A stretch of DNA of 64,000 nt from Chitinophaga cymbidii (GCF_007992715.1 NZ_BKAU01000001.1:1550001-1614000), one strand, 5' to 3'. Shown: positions 15,984 through 24,928, counted from the stretch's first letter. The notes: generated by a model from the sequence alone, not told the origin. Numbers and translations are program-made.

Positions 15984-16535
15984 TTATTGTTTGTTTAACG
16001 CTGTTGGCAGCCCGTCTATACTGAACTGGTTCTTTTCTGCTTTATAGGTTTCGAGGCCGCCGGGGCCTTTCTTCTCTGCCCATTTCTGTACGTGATCGCG
16101 CTCGCCTGTGTATTCGTAGAGTGGTACGCCGAAGCCGCAGGAGGTTTGTACTTTGTGAATGTCCGCCACGATGATTTGCCGGGTGGAGGGCATGAGCGTG
16201 AAATCCTTGCTTAATACTTCCCATTCTTCCGTTCCAGGTAATACCGTATGCCCTTTCCCGTAGAGGCGCAGGATATTCGGCGGCCCGTCGAACGCGCAAA
16301 ACATGAAGGTGATGCGGCCGTTCTCTTCGATGTGGGCGGAGGTTTCGTTGCCGCTGCCGATGATGTCCATATATGCTACACGGGATGGGGAGAGTATGCG
16401 GAAGCTGTCGAGCCCCTTGGGGGAGAGGTTGACGTGGCCTTCTTGCGCTAACGGAGCTGTGGCCACGAAGAACATTTTCTGGTGGCGGATGAAATCTGCG
16501 TGGTGGGGTTCGATGGAGGTGAAGAATTTTCCCAT
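15984..16535 (-). CDS. Pyridoxamine 5'-phosphate oxidase-like flavin-binding protein
   Basis: This 183-residue protein has the PNPOx split-barrel signature (FIRHQKMFFVATAPLAQEGH, NLSPKGLDSFRILSP, NGRITFMFCAFDGPPNILRL). Members bind FMN or F420 and reduce small molecules or act as pyridoxamine oxidases; the substrate here is unknown. It converges on the beta-lactamase-like gene with only two bases between stops. Confidence 0.85.
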   Translation of the reverse strand: MGKFFTSIEPHHADFIRHQKMFFVATAPLAQEGHVNLSPKGLDSFRILSPSRVAYMDIIGSGNETSAHIEENGRITFMFCAFDGPPNILRLYGKGHTVLPGTEEWEVLSKDFTLMPSTRQIIVADIHKVQTSCGFGVPLYEYTGERDHVQKWAEKKGPGGLETYKAEKNQFSIDGLPTALNKQ

Positions 16536-16816
16536 GGGTGCTTTGTTTGGTGATGTAAAGATACGGCTTGTGATATGATCTTAACCCTTTTCTCCTTGCT
16601 CTCTTCCGGCCTTCTCCTTGCTTTCTCCTTGCCTTCAGGTTACGGCAGTGTGTCCTGATAATATAATATCATGATGCTAAAAATTCTCCCCTGCGGTATA
16701 TTTTTTCTCCGCTGCTACATATCCTTTTGGATGCGGCTGTGCGAGCTTTGTATTGTTAACGATAAGTACTTAAAGTTGATCAAACAAATTTTCTTTAAAT
16801 CTTAAATTCTTGAAAA

Positions 16817-17377
16817 ATGAAACAGACAAGAAACAGTATCATGCGTGGCACCAGTGGTGCCCTGGGCGATGAGCTCGTATTCCGGCAGCGCGCCGGTAAA
16901 ACGGTGATCAGCTTGCCGCCGATCGTAAAAGCATACCCGCCTACCACAGGCCAGCTGGAAGTCAGGAATAAATTCCTGGAAGCCTGCCGTTATGCTAAAA
17001 CGGTGCTTGCCAATCCCGCTTTGAAGGAAGCCTATGCGGCAAAATCGCCTGCAGGCACCTCTGCTTACAACACTGCAACGGCAGATTTCTTCAGAGCCCC
17101 GGTCATCCTTTCGGTGGATACCGGTAACTACAACGGATCTGCTGGCGGTACCATCCTCGTACTGGCGACAGACGACTTCAAAGTACAATCCGTACGTGTA
17201 TCGGTCATCGATGCGGACGGTGAAATACTGGAAGAAGGGCTGGCGGTCGCCGGCGCATCCGGCACCGACCTGTGGACGTACACTGCGCTCAACAGCGTAG
17301 ACATTACAGGGGCAAAAGTAAGCGTTCAGGCGCATGACCTGCCCGGTAATGTGACCACGCAGGAGACGGAGCTGTAA
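16817..17377 (+). CDS. Uncharacterised 186-residue protein
   Basis: I do not recognise the family with certainty. It starts NSIMRGTSGALGDELVFRQR, which resembles the opening of some Bacteroidota DUF6266-like proteins. A helical segment (NKFLEACRYAKTVLAN) and a beta-rich C-terminal half (ILVLATDDFKVQSVRVSVID, VSVQAHDLPGNVTTQE) suggest an Ig-like domain. It has no signal peptide. A strong terminator follows, so it is a single-gene unit. The preceding 280 bases (16536-16816) contain no gene I can support. Confidence 0.7.
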   Translation: MKQTRNSIMRGTSGALGDELVFRQRAGKTVISLPPIVKAYPPTTGQLEVRNKFLEACRYAKTVLANPALKEAYAAKSPAGTSAYNTATADFFRAPVILSVDTGNYNGSAGGTILVLATDDFKVQSVRVSVIDADGEILEEGLAVAGASGTDLWTYTALNSVDITGAKVSVQAHDLPGNVTTQETEL

Positions 17378-17390
17378 CATTGGTTGCCAG

Positions 17391-17424
17391 GCCCCGGAGG
17401 TACATGTACTCCGGGGCTTATTTT
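17391..17424 (+). terminator. Intrinsic terminator after the 186-residue protein gene
   Basis: GCCCCGGAG (17391-17399) pairs with CTCCGGGGC (17409-17417), followed by TTATTTT. It lies between convergent genes; the AraC gene stop codon overlaps its right edge. Confidence 0.75.
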
Positions 17425-18380
17425 CTGTAGTTGGCCGGCGTGATGCCGGTTTCCCGCTTGAAAGCGCGGATAAAGGCGGAGGTGTTGCAATAGCCGATCT
17501 CGAAGGCGATGCTTTCGAGGGACATATGCGTATTCCGCAGCAGGTGCTTCGCTTTTGCCATTCTTTTCTCTATCACCATCCGGCTGAAATTGTCGCCGAA
17601 CACCATTTTGAAGCCTTCACTCATCTTCTTGGGATGGAGGTTCAGCTTGCGGGCGGCTTCTTTGAGCTGCAGGGGTTCATCCAGCTGTTCAAGCTTCCAC
17701 TCACCCGCCTGCAGGATCGCCTGTATATCTTCCTGCGAAAAATTAAAGCGTCCGCCCAAACGCTTGCCATCTTCCACCGCCAGCTCTTCCGCATACCTGA
17801 TCAGCAGGTCCAACACCCTGGCATGCTGGTACATGATCCTTTCCTCTTCTTCGAGATTGCACATCAGCAGATGATTCACCAGCTCCCATATGGGGGCATT
17901 GATGTATCCGTTATGCCTGACAAGTTCCGGCTCCTGCTCGTCATAAGCATTGTATACCTGGTATACCGGGAAATACTTCCAGGCGATCAATGTGAGCATT
18001 GGCGGCTCAAAGTGTATATGGACGATGATGTGGCTCCCTGCTTCCACCTGCACCGGATATCTGCCGGGCGGGAAGTAGAACAGGGAATAATAGATGCCCT
18101 CGGGCAGCCGGGTGTCCGCGATGGCGGGGGCGCCTTGCAGGATGTAGGTGAGCACTATAGCGCGGGTTTTCACCGACAGTTCCAGGCTCAGGGGGATGTT
18201 TGTTTCGATGGCGTGGTAGTAGACTTTGTATTCCGGGCCGTATATCTCCTGTTTGATGATGGTGCCGAAATCGCCTGTTATTGTTTCGGCGGGTGCGTAG
18301 GGGAGCATTCGGTTGGAGGTGTGGGGTGGTTCGTGGGTTTGGGTGGTGGTTTGTAGATTTTCCGGGGATAGGAGGTGCAT
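17418..18380 (-). CDS. AraC-family transcriptional regulator
   Basis: The protein has 320 residues. An N-terminal sensing region has no clear cupin motif. The C-terminal AraC DNA-binding domain has two helix-turn-helix units (LQLKEAARKLNLHPKKMSEG; MSLESIAFEIGYCNTSAFIR) and ends AFKRETGITPANYRK. The first 24 residues are low-complexity (TTTQTHEPPH), so translation may really begin at the internal ATG near 18308. No target is evident. Confidence 0.92.
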   Translation of the reverse strand: MHLLSPENLQTTTQTHEPPHTSNRMLPYAPAETITGDFGTIIKQEIYGPEYKVYYHAIETNIPLSLELSVKTRAIVLTYILQGAPAIADTRLPEGIYYSLFYFPPGRYPVQVEAGSHIIVHIHFEPPMLTLIAWKYFPVYQVYNAYDEQEPELVRHNGYINAPIWELVNHLLMCNLEEEERIMYQHARVLDLLIRYAEELAVEDGKRLGGRFNFSQEDIQAILQAGEWKLEQLDEPLQLKEAARKLNLHPKKMSEGFKMVFGDNFSRMVIEKRMAKAKHLLRNTHMSLESIAFEIGYCNTSAFIRAFKRETGITPANYRK

Positions 18381-18517
18381 TGTGTATTGTTTTTTGTTTT
18401 GGTGTGGTGGTTAACCGGGAGGAGGGTTCAATATAGCGATTGTTTATGAAAAGTCAGGCTTTGGGCAGCTATTTAGTTTTTAGCTTATTTACCATATATA
18501 GCTAGAAATGAGTCTTC

Positions 18518-18541
18518 AAAAAGGTAGTATAGTGCCCTTTT
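18518..18541 (+). repeat. Operator-like repeat, copy 1, upstream of hipB
   Basis: The sequence AAAAAGGTAGTATAGTGC (beginning at 18518) recurs with two substitutions at 18641-18659 over the hipB start codon. It is a candidate HipB-binding site. Confidence 0.5.
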
Positions 18542-18580
18542 TAGTGTATTTAGGCACATTCCATATATGTTTTAATTAAA

Positions 18581-18602
18581 AAAGTGCTTTTTAACGCACT
18601 TT
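18581..18602. promoter_or_regulatory. Inverted repeat in the hipB upstream region
   Basis: AAAGTGC (18581-18587) and GCACTTT (18596-18602) form a perfect inverted repeat around eight bases. It lies between the two direct repeats and is a further candidate operator element. Confidence 0.4.
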
Positions 18603-18640
18603 ATAATGAATTTTAATCCAAAATGCTTAAATTTACTATG

Positions 18641-18660
18641 AAAAAGGTACTATAATGCAC
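18641..18660 (+). repeat. Operator-like repeat, copy 2, overlapping the hipB start codon
   Basis: AAAAAGGTACTATAATGC matches copy 1 at 16 of 18 positions. The ATG of hipB (18655) lies within it, so binding here could block both transcription and translation start. Confidence 0.5.
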
Positions 18661-18873
18661 TCCAAGGAAATTTTTAACATCGTGAAAGCCAGAAGGGAAT
18701 CTCTAAATGTGACGCAGGAGACGCTCGCTCAACTTTCCGGCGTAGCATTGAGAACCTTGAAACAATTCGAAAGCGGCAAGGGCAATCCTACCTTGCAAAC
18801 GCTCCAAAAGCTCGGTGACGCACTGGGCCTTGAGGTAACGGTCATCATTAAAAACAGGGGGATTAACTCATGA
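18655..18873 (+). CDS. hipB: HipB-like antitoxin/repressor (HTH XRE)
   Basis: This 72-residue helix-turn-helix protein (VTQETLAQLSGVALRTLKQF, ESGKGNPTLQTLQKLGDALG) should bind its own promoter, where two near-identical repeats and an inverted repeat occur. It overlaps hipS by four bases (ATGA). In HipBA and HipBST systems this protein represses the operon and bridges to the kinase. Confidence 0.9.
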   Translation: MHSKEIFNIVKARRESLNVTQETLAQLSGVALRTLKQFESGKGNPTLQTLQKLGDALGLEVTVIIKNRGINS

Positions 18874-19193
18874 GAGCAGCCAAGGTTCTTTTCAAAGGGC
18901 AAGAAGCCGGCGTCTTAACACAACATGATGACGGTACGTTCACATTCCAGTATAACGCATCGTGGGTAGAAGATAGCAGCAAGCCACCGATCAGCCTTAC
19001 ATTGCCGAAGATCGCCTCGCCATACCATTCCAGTTATTTATTCCCACTCTTCTACAACATGCTGCCAGAAGGGTCAAACAAACAGGTCGTTTGCCAACTT
19101 AACCACTTGGACAAGACCGACTATTTCGGGTTATTGCTGACGATTGCTCAAACAGATACCATCGGCGCGGTTACCGTGTCAAAAATCGATTAA
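18870..19193 (+). CDS. hipS: HipS-like protein (HipA N-terminal subdomain as a separate gene)
   Basis: This 107-residue protein matches the N-terminal subdomain 1 of HipA (VLFKGQEAGVLTQHDDGTFT, SLTLPKIASPYHSSYLFPLF, NMLPEGSNK). In two-gene HipBA systems this segment is fused to the kinase. As a separate protein it corresponds to HipS of HipBST systems, where HipS is the antitoxin. It ends two bases before hipT, so the three genes form a tight operon. Confidence 0.85.
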   Translation: MRAAKVLFKGQEAGVLTQHDDGTFTFQYNASWVEDSSKPPISLTLPKIASPYHSSYLFPLFYNMLPEGSNKQVVCQLNHLDKTDYFGLLLTIAQTDTIGAVTVSKID

Positions 19194-19195
19194 AG

Positions 19196-20182
19196 ATGAA
19201 TTTACCAGATATCCAACATTGTCCCGGTACGCTGGCCCCTGGCTACCATACCTATAGTCGAACGGCACTTGTCAGGGTCTTCAAGGGCCGCAAGGTAAGT
19301 CATCTTCTTCCCTATGATTCCCCCGCTTCAAATGCGGCAATGGACGAACTCTTTGATGAAAACAGAAAACGCATATCTATCTCGGGTGTACAAGAAAAAT
19401 TCTCAGTTCTGCTCGAGAAGAACAAACTTCGATTGATTAACGAGGGGGAACGAGGTAGTTACATCTTGAAACCGATTCCGGCAGCCGGCCGGCGCCCGGA
19501 CCAGATGCCCGCAAATGAACACCTTACCATGCAGATTGCGCGACAAGTATATCATATCGAAACGGCAGAGAATGCGCTGATCTTCTTCCGGAATGGAGCA
19601 CCCGCGTATATCACCAAACGTTTTGATGTTGATGAAAATGATAGAAAACTCGCGCAAGAAGATTTCGCATCACTAGCCGGGCGCACGCCTCAAACTCACG
19701 GAGAACATTATAAATATCTCGGCAACTATTTGCAGCTATTTCAGCTCATGCAAAAATACGTCCCGGCTTATCCCGTAGAAGCGCCGAAATTACTGAAGCT
19801 GCTCATGTTCAACTATCTCTTCTCAAATGGTGATGCACATTTCAAGAATTTTTCTCTCCTCGAAACGCCCATGGAAGATTACCGGCTGAGTCCGGCGTAT
19901 GACTTGCTTAACAGCCGGATTCATATTAAGGACAAAGATTTCGCCTTAGATGATGGCTTATTACCAAAAAATTTAGCGCAGGGGAAAATTATGCAGCAGT
20001 TCTCAGTACTAGCCGATCAGGCAGGCATTTCCCGGGCCTCCTTCGATGCAATCAGGCAACTTATGCTTTCCGAAACAGATAAGGTGCAGGAATTAACGTT
20101 GGCGTCCTATCTGGATGAAACCACCAAACGCAATTATTGGCAATCGTATCAAGGTCGATTGCGGCAACTGGAAAAGACGTGA
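19196..20182 (+). CDS. hipT: HipT-like serine/threonine kinase toxin
   Basis: This 328-residue kinase corresponds to the HipA body without its N-terminal subdomain. The glycine-rich loop reads SISGVQEKFS, with serines at 61 and 63. The catalytic loop is FSNGDAHFKNFSL and the metal-binding motif SPAYDLLNS, so all active-site features are present. HipT of E. coli O127 phosphorylates tryptophanyl-tRNA synthetase and is controlled by phosphorylation of an SxS motif. The SIS motif fits that mechanism, though the target here is unknown. Confidence 0.88.
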   Translation: MNLPDIQHCPGTLAPGYHTYSRTALVRVFKGRKVSHLLPYDSPASNAAMDELFDENRKRISISGVQEKFSVLLEKNKLRLINEGERGSYILKPIPAAGRRPDQMPANEHLTMQIARQVYHIETAENALIFFRNGAPAYITKRFDVDENDRKLAQEDFASLAGRTPQTHGEHYKYLGNYLQLFQLMQKYVPAYPVEAPKLLKLLMFNYLFSNGDAHFKNFSLLETPMEDYRLSPAYDLLNSRIHIKDKDFALDDGLLPKNLAQGKIMQQFSVLADQAGISRASFDAIRQLMLSETDKVQELTLASYLDETTKRNYWQSYQGRLRQLEKT

Positions 20183-20313
20183 AAAATTTTGTAAATCCTA
20201 GCGCTCTGTTTTTCAGGAGAATATTAATTAATCTAATTTTATTTATTTAGCTGTACTAATAGTACGACTATTATGCATGGAATAAACTTATTGCTCGGTT
20301 TGGTTTAAGCTAA

Positions 20314-20697
20314 GTGGTACTACCCCATTTAGGATTGACAGCAGTAGAATTAAGCAACTTTTCAGTCAAAGTTTCGGGAGCAGGTCGCACCATCATGGAA
20401 TGTCTTCATCTTGCCCCAATAACAAGAACTCATGGAATGCTTTGAGCTGATGGAAGGGTTGAATAATCTTGCTCCCGAACAAGTTCAAACATCACTTGAA
20501 AATTGCCAGTCAGTGAATGTGAACCACCTGTTTCTCTTTATGGCCGAGAAAGCGGATCATAGTTGCCTCAAACACCTTGATCTTAATAAGGTGGATTTAG
20601 GGAAGGGCAAACGCAGCATTGTAAAAAACGGAGCGCTGATAGCTAAATACGGATAACAGTCCCCAAAGAGTTCGTAGAACATGGAAAGAATTTATAG
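20314..20697 (+). pseudogene. AbiEi-type antitoxin remnant, frameshifted
   Basis: Three frames together encode the C-terminal part of an AbiEi-family (type IV toxin-antitoxin) antitoxin. Positions 20314-20433 read LPHLGLTAVELSNFSVKVSG and MECLHLAP. Positions 20432-20656 read ELMEGLNNLAPEQVQ and VDLGKGKRSIVKNGALIAKY. Positions 20653-20697 read ITVPKEFVEHGKNL. At least two frameshifts and loss of the N-terminal half show it is dead. It lies just downstream of hipT. Confidence 0.8.
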
Positions 20698-20745
20698 ACA
20701 ACAGGTAAAATTATTGCTGCTAGTGTTGCCAGAGGCGGCTAAAGG
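20681..20745 (+). pseudogene. N-terminal stub of an AbiEii-type nucleotidyltransferase toxin
   Basis: An ATG at 20681, overlapping the end of the antitoxin remnant, encodes MERIYRQQVKLLLLVLPEAA, which matches the start of AbiEii/AbiGii toxins. After about 21 codons the similarity stops and unrelated sequence leads into the end of the convergent helicase gene. The toxin was therefore truncated, probably when the helicase module was joined here. Confidence 0.65.
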
Positions 20746-20792
20746 TCAATCCGGCACAAGTAACCGAAGTCGAAGTTTCACGGCTCTTATGG

Positions 20793-23700
20793 CTAAATTA
20801 ATTTCTCACCAAGCATATCCTTCCAAATGACAAATCCCTTCTGCTCATCGGAATAGTCGTGGAGAATACGGTTGAAGTTCTCGGGAGGAGCCGCTAAAAA
20901 TCCCTGCCGACCTTGCTTCCGGATAATATCCAGATGATTGTCTATTTCTTTTAGTCTTAGTGGCAATTCGGAAACTCTTTTGGGAAAATGCCAAAGATAG
21001 CTGGCCTCTTCAGTATCCAACGTTTCTAAAATGATGTGGAACTGTTCGGGGCCTTCCAGAAGAAACACGAAAGAAAACGGTTGTAAGACAAATCTCACTT
21101 TCACCAAATGCCCGGCATGATTATCGGCCAGGTGACGCAGATGCCGATGATGTTTAAATTGGGTATGTTTTAGCATGTCTTTCAACAGTTCTTCGCCCGA
21201 TTCATATAAAGGGTGACTTGTTTGAAGCTGCTGGCCTAGATCATTTCTCAGATCAGGATTTGTCCGGCTAAACAAAGGTTTAGTGACAAACTGAAAACGA
21301 ACTCCTTCAATAATCTGCCGGTCTATTTTTTTAATATCCTCAGAGGTCGCTAATTGAGACATCAATTGCCCATTTTCTATTTCTGCATATACAGACACAT
21401 TAATATACTTAGATTTCAGTGTTTTGATAAAATATGGCTTTAGAACTTCGAATTCAGGTCGGATGTCATCATGCTCAATTTCAAATTCAATCTGAAAATT
21501 TAATTCGGTGGCAGGGTATGTAAACGCAATACTGCCATACCTAAACTCCAACGATTCAATAGGTATATTTACCTGCTTGCTAATAGCTACAGTTGTACTT
21601 TTCTCTGTGGCGATACTACTTTCATCAATAAGATCATCAAACAAATTTGCCTGCCTTTCCAGTCTTCGATAATAGGTGTTTCTTTTTAGAAACATCTTAT
21701 TGAGATAGTCAATCTTAATATCCCGGTAATCGTATATAATTGGCGCAATTTCTGATCGCTGTACCCTTCCGATATACTGTATCAATTTCCCTTCAAAAGA
21801 AAAGGGATATGCCAGAAACAAACACGATGCATTTTGAAGGTCAGTTCCTTCTCCAAAAAATTGCCCTGTGGTGACTAAAGCCTGATAATTACCTGAATTC
21901 AATATTTTCCACTTTGCAGTTCTATTGCTTTCCGAGTCTTCACCACTCAATGTAATGACCTCATACGACTGTTTAAGATATTGATGTAGTGAATCAATAT
22001 GCTCCTTTCGTTCTGTTAGAACAACCACCTTTTTACCATTGTTCAATTCATTGGTGATGTCATTCAAAATCAGTTTGTTCCTGGAAGAATCATGTACCAG
22101 AATCTTGGACAATGTTTCAAACCTGTCTGTTTTTGTATTGAATGGAATATCCAGGTCAGTATTTCTAACAACAACTAAAGCCAGCTTATGCCTGCCGGTT
22201 TGCTCTGCTGTAATTTCGGCGATTATTTCCCCCAGGTGAATAAAAATCAGTTTCCCGTCATTGTATTTTCGAAAAGGCGTGGCTGTCAGTCCATACAAAT
22301 AATGACTATTGAACTGGTGAATTGTTTTTCTATAGCTTTCAGCCGGAATATGATGGCATTCGTCAATCAATATTGTGCCGAATGTATTTTTTAATGCTGC
22401 ATCCTTTTCTATTTCTTTAGCCAGACTTTGAATAGTAGCCACGGTAATGTGTTTACCTATCTTTGATTTCCCCTTTCCTAACTTCCCTATTTCGTGTTGA
22501 GGAATCCCCAAGAAGGCCTCAATTCTTTCTACCCACTGATCCATCAATTGTTTCCGATGAACTACTATTAATGCAGGTTGTTGCTTATCTACAATGATTT
22601 TTAACCCAATTACGGTTTTTCCGGATCCTGGTGGTGCAACAATCACTCCCATGTCCTTCTTGCTTACTGCTTCCAGAGCCGGAACCTGATAACCCCTCAA
22701 TGCTGCCTGAAAGTTTAATGAAGCGACAGCTTTCTTTTGTCTTTGGTCTTTAAAGGAGTAGGAAATACCTGTATCCTTACAAAATCTCAATAATTTGCCG
22801 GCAAAGCCTCGTGGTAAAACAACTTCGTTCTCCGCTTCCTCTATAAACCTGAAATATCGTTCTGTCCCAAATGTATTTCTCCCAGCTTTCCTTTTGATAA
22901 TAAATTCTGAATTCGCAAAATTCAATTCTTCTTTAAGAAAGGTGATGAGCGTAAGCGGCATTGCCGACCGATTTAACCGTAAAGCATTATCTAATGATAC
23001 AATTAGTTCGCTATTACCTCCGGGTTCATTGATTATTGCTTTACCGCTGGCGACACTCCAAATAGAGTTATATATTTCCTCTAGTAGCTTGGTGTTCACT
23101 TTTTCAATCGCAGAAAGGAAATTCCATTGATCAGGAAATGGCATTAAATTTTCGGGATCAATAAAACAACTGTTTCCCTTATCTAAAGCACGCTTATGTA
23201 ATGGCAACGCTATGAGGTTGCCAAGTCCTTTCCCGGAAAGTGTATCTTGATTGGGGAATAACCTGTCAAAGCTCGAATTCTTATCAAATACCGAAATCAC
23301 TCCCGATTCAGTTAGGAGCGATAGGAATATCTTTCTGCTCTTGATGGCTGCATAAGGTTGGCTAAAAAACACCCATACATGCCCTCCCTTACCCGAACGC
23401 GAACGTTCCAGGTATGCAGGTATGTTTCTGTCTTTGCAGTATTTTAGAAATTTTTGGCTGTCGGCTATCCAGTTCTGTTCATCAAAATCCGCAACAATGA
23501 ACCAGGAGGTATTGTCTTGCAATAGCGGGTATATCCCTATAAGATGCTCGCCATTCAAATGTTTCGTAAGCTGGTCGTCCGAAAGCGGTAGATATTCTTT
23601 ATCAGCGTAAGATTGAAAAGTGCCTCCTTTCATTTTATGAGCCCTGTATCTGTAAGGGTCATATAAATAAGCGGGCATATAGCCACTCTTTGCTTCCCCA

Positions 23701-23807
23701 CCTGGTGAACTGGCAGGTATTTCCCAACGAGTTGCAAATACGTCTTCACGGCCCTTGAAAAGGGAACGGAATAGCTGTAACTTTCTATCAATGCTTAGTT
23801 CTGACAA
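20793..23807 (-). CDS. TOTE-type archaeo-eukaryotic primase fused to a DEAD/DEAH helicase
   Basis: This protein has 1004 residues. The N-terminal primase-like domain has the metal-binding pair in FIVADFDEQN (D107, D109) and the SGKGGHVW motif (H143). A superfamily 2 helicase follows: Walker A APPGSGKT (K397), Walker B LIDECHH (D482), TATPFRK, and the QxxGRxxR-type motif QYIGRVQR. The combination matches the AEP-helicase component of TOTE conflict systems, which are predicted to act against invading nucleic acid. Translation starts at a TTG (23807); no in-frame ATG lies upstream. The gene is AT-rich, like the island. Confidence 0.85.
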   Translation of the reverse strand: MSELSIDRKLQLFRSLFKGREDVFATRWEIPASSPGGEAKSGYMPAYLYDPYRYRAHKMKGGTFQSYADKEYLPLSDDQLTKHLNGEHLIGIYPLLQDNTSWFIVADFDEQNWIADSQKFLKYCKDRNIPAYLERSRSGKGGHVWVFFSQPYAAIKSRKIFLSLLTESGVISVFDKNSSFDRLFPNQDTLSGKGLGNLIALPLHKRALDKGNSCFIDPENLMPFPDQWNFLSAIEKVNTKLLEEIYNSIWSVASGKAIINEPGGNSELIVSLDNALRLNRSAMPLTLITFLKEELNFANSEFIIKRKAGRNTFGTERYFRFIEEAENEVVLPRGFAGKLLRFCKDTGISYSFKDQRQKKAVASLNFQAALRGYQVPALEAVSKKDMGVIVAPPGSGKTVIGLKIIVDKQQPALIVVHRKQLMDQWVERIEAFLGIPQHEIGKLGKGKSKIGKHITVATIQSLAKEIEKDAALKNTFGTILIDECHHIPAESYRKTIHQFNSHYLYGLTATPFRKYNDGKLIFIHLGEIIAEITAEQTGRHKLALVVVRNTDLDIPFNTKTDRFETLSKILVHDSSRNKLILNDITNELNNGKKVVVLTERKEHIDSLHQYLKQSYEVITLSGEDSESNRTAKWKILNSGNYQALVTTGQFFGEGTDLQNASCLFLAYPFSFEGKLIQYIGRVQRSEIAPIIYDYRDIKIDYLNKMFLKRNTYYRRLERQANLFDDLIDESSIATEKSTTVAISKQVNIPIESLEFRYGSIAFTYPATELNFQIEFEIEHDDIRPEFEVLKPYFIKTLKSKYINVSVYAEIENGQLMSQLATSEDIKKIDRQIIEGVRFQFVTKPLFSRTNPDLRNDLGQQLQTSHPLYESGEELLKDMLKHTQFKHHRHLRHLADNHAGHLVKVRFVLQPFSFVFLLEGPEQFHIILETLDTEEASYLWHFPKRVSELPLRLKEIDNHLDIIRKQGRQGFLAAPPENFNRILHDYSDEQKGFVIWKDMLGEKLI

Positions 23808-24094
23808 ATCAATAGGGGCGTTTTCGTAAAAGTGAGATTTGATGAATTACAATTGGTAAGATGACATGTAGCCCGCAAGGAAAATGAATAACCTAAGTTA
23901 AATTCTCTCAAAATTTTGCTGGTAAATTGTTGGCAAAAAATAAAGACGGCACTTTCGTGACCTCTTAGATATTTGATACCCAAGCCCCTAAAGATGAAAC
24001 ATCTAACCATATAGTGCAAGACTTGGTGAGTTTTAATAATATAATAGGCTGCCATAACGGCAACTCTTATCAACATCCGAGAGAATGCTTATTA
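23808..24094. other. Intergenic gap between the helicase and the unknown gene
   Basis: These 287 bases are AT-rich. A 93-codon minus-strand frame (24076 to 23798) runs out of phase into the helicase start and has no recognisable features, so I do not call it. The gap probably contains the helicase promoter, but no clear -7 box was seen. Confidence 0.4.
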
Positions 24095-24919
24095 TTAGAA
24101 TAGTTTAGTCTGAGTTTCCTTTTTAGGGTAGAAAACCCCTATGATTACAAATGGATTGGGCGCGCCCATTGCATGAAATTTCTTCGTAGTACCAAGAAAA
24201 AGATAAATATCTTTTGCATTAAACTCGTCCTCATACTTCTGTTTCACCTTTTCTAGTGCAACAGCCTCGTTCCCTTCGGCCATTTTCAAACAATTCCAAT
24301 AGAGTGCTCCTATCTCCCAATCCTCAATCATCATTTTACGCTGCTTGCCTGTTTCGTCGGTAAACACGTAACTGAATTTGTAAGGAAGTTTAGGTATAAG
24401 ACTCTCCGGAGTCTTATCCGTAGCAAACAAATCAAGTTGCTTGCGCAAATCCTTCCATTCGTCTTTCCACTCACGAGCCACTTCCTGCCACATAAGCTTT
24501 AGATTACCAGCAGGCTTAAATACCGCTAAGGACGTATGTTTGGGTGATTTTGAATCCTCAATGAGTGTTTCCATGTTTGTATAAACATTCTGCAAGCAGA
24601 TTTGCTTCCTTTCCTCCCAATTGTCGGTAGTCTCAATCTTCTCATGAATTACCAGGTCACGGAAATCATAATTTACGGGAGAATGGCTTTCAGGACGAAA
24701 ATCGTCAAGTCTCTTGTTTAGATCGATTTCGATCCATGTATATTTTACATTCTTTACTCTGCCGCTTCCTTTCAAATCAAGCAGAAAAGATAAAGGGACG
24801 GGATAAATCCTTATCCATTGACCATCTTCTAACATTCCTGCTGTACAAACTAATTCGTCATGGCTTCTCGATGGAAGGGGATAAGTCGTAACAGTAATCA
24901 GAACTCTTTTTCGGGGCAT
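24095..24919 (-). CDS. Unrecognised 274-residue protein paired with DUF488
   Basis: I do not recognise this family. The N-terminal part begins KRVLITVTTYPLPSRSHDEL and continues CTAGMLEDGQWIRIYPVP, a beta-rich pattern that could be a small nucleic-acid or ligand-binding fold. The middle is charged and helical (REWKDEWKDLRKQLDLF). The C-terminal end YLFLGTTKKFHAMGAPNPFV is beta-rich. No signal peptide or membrane segment is present. It starts nine bases after the DUF488 stop codon, so the two are almost certainly co-transcribed, probably with the helicase further downstream. Confidence 0.75.
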   Translation of the reverse strand: MPRKRVLITVTTYPLPSRSHDELVCTAGMLEDGQWIRIYPVPLSFLLDLKGSGRVKNVKYTWIEIDLNKRLDDFRPESHSPVNYDFRDLVIHEKIETTDNWEERKQICLQNVYTNMETLIEDSKSPKHTSLAVFKPAGNLKLMWQEVAREWKDEWKDLRKQLDLFATDKTPESLIPKLPYKFSYVFTDETGKQRKMMIEDWEIGALYWNCLKMAEGNEAVALEKVKQKYEDEFNAKDIYLFLGTTKKFHAMGAPNPFVIIGVFYPKKETQTKLF

Positions 24920-24928
24920 GCATGGAAT

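Noticed and set aside
16726..16751. Possible promoter (TTTTG and GAGCTTTG) upstream of the 186-residue protein gene
   Set aside because: The spacing between the two elements (13 bases) is too short for the Bacteroidota consensus.
23798..24076. 93-codon minus-strand frame between the helicase and the 274-residue gene
   Set aside because: It overlaps the helicase start in another frame, is composed of AT-rich non-coding-like sequence and shows no domain.
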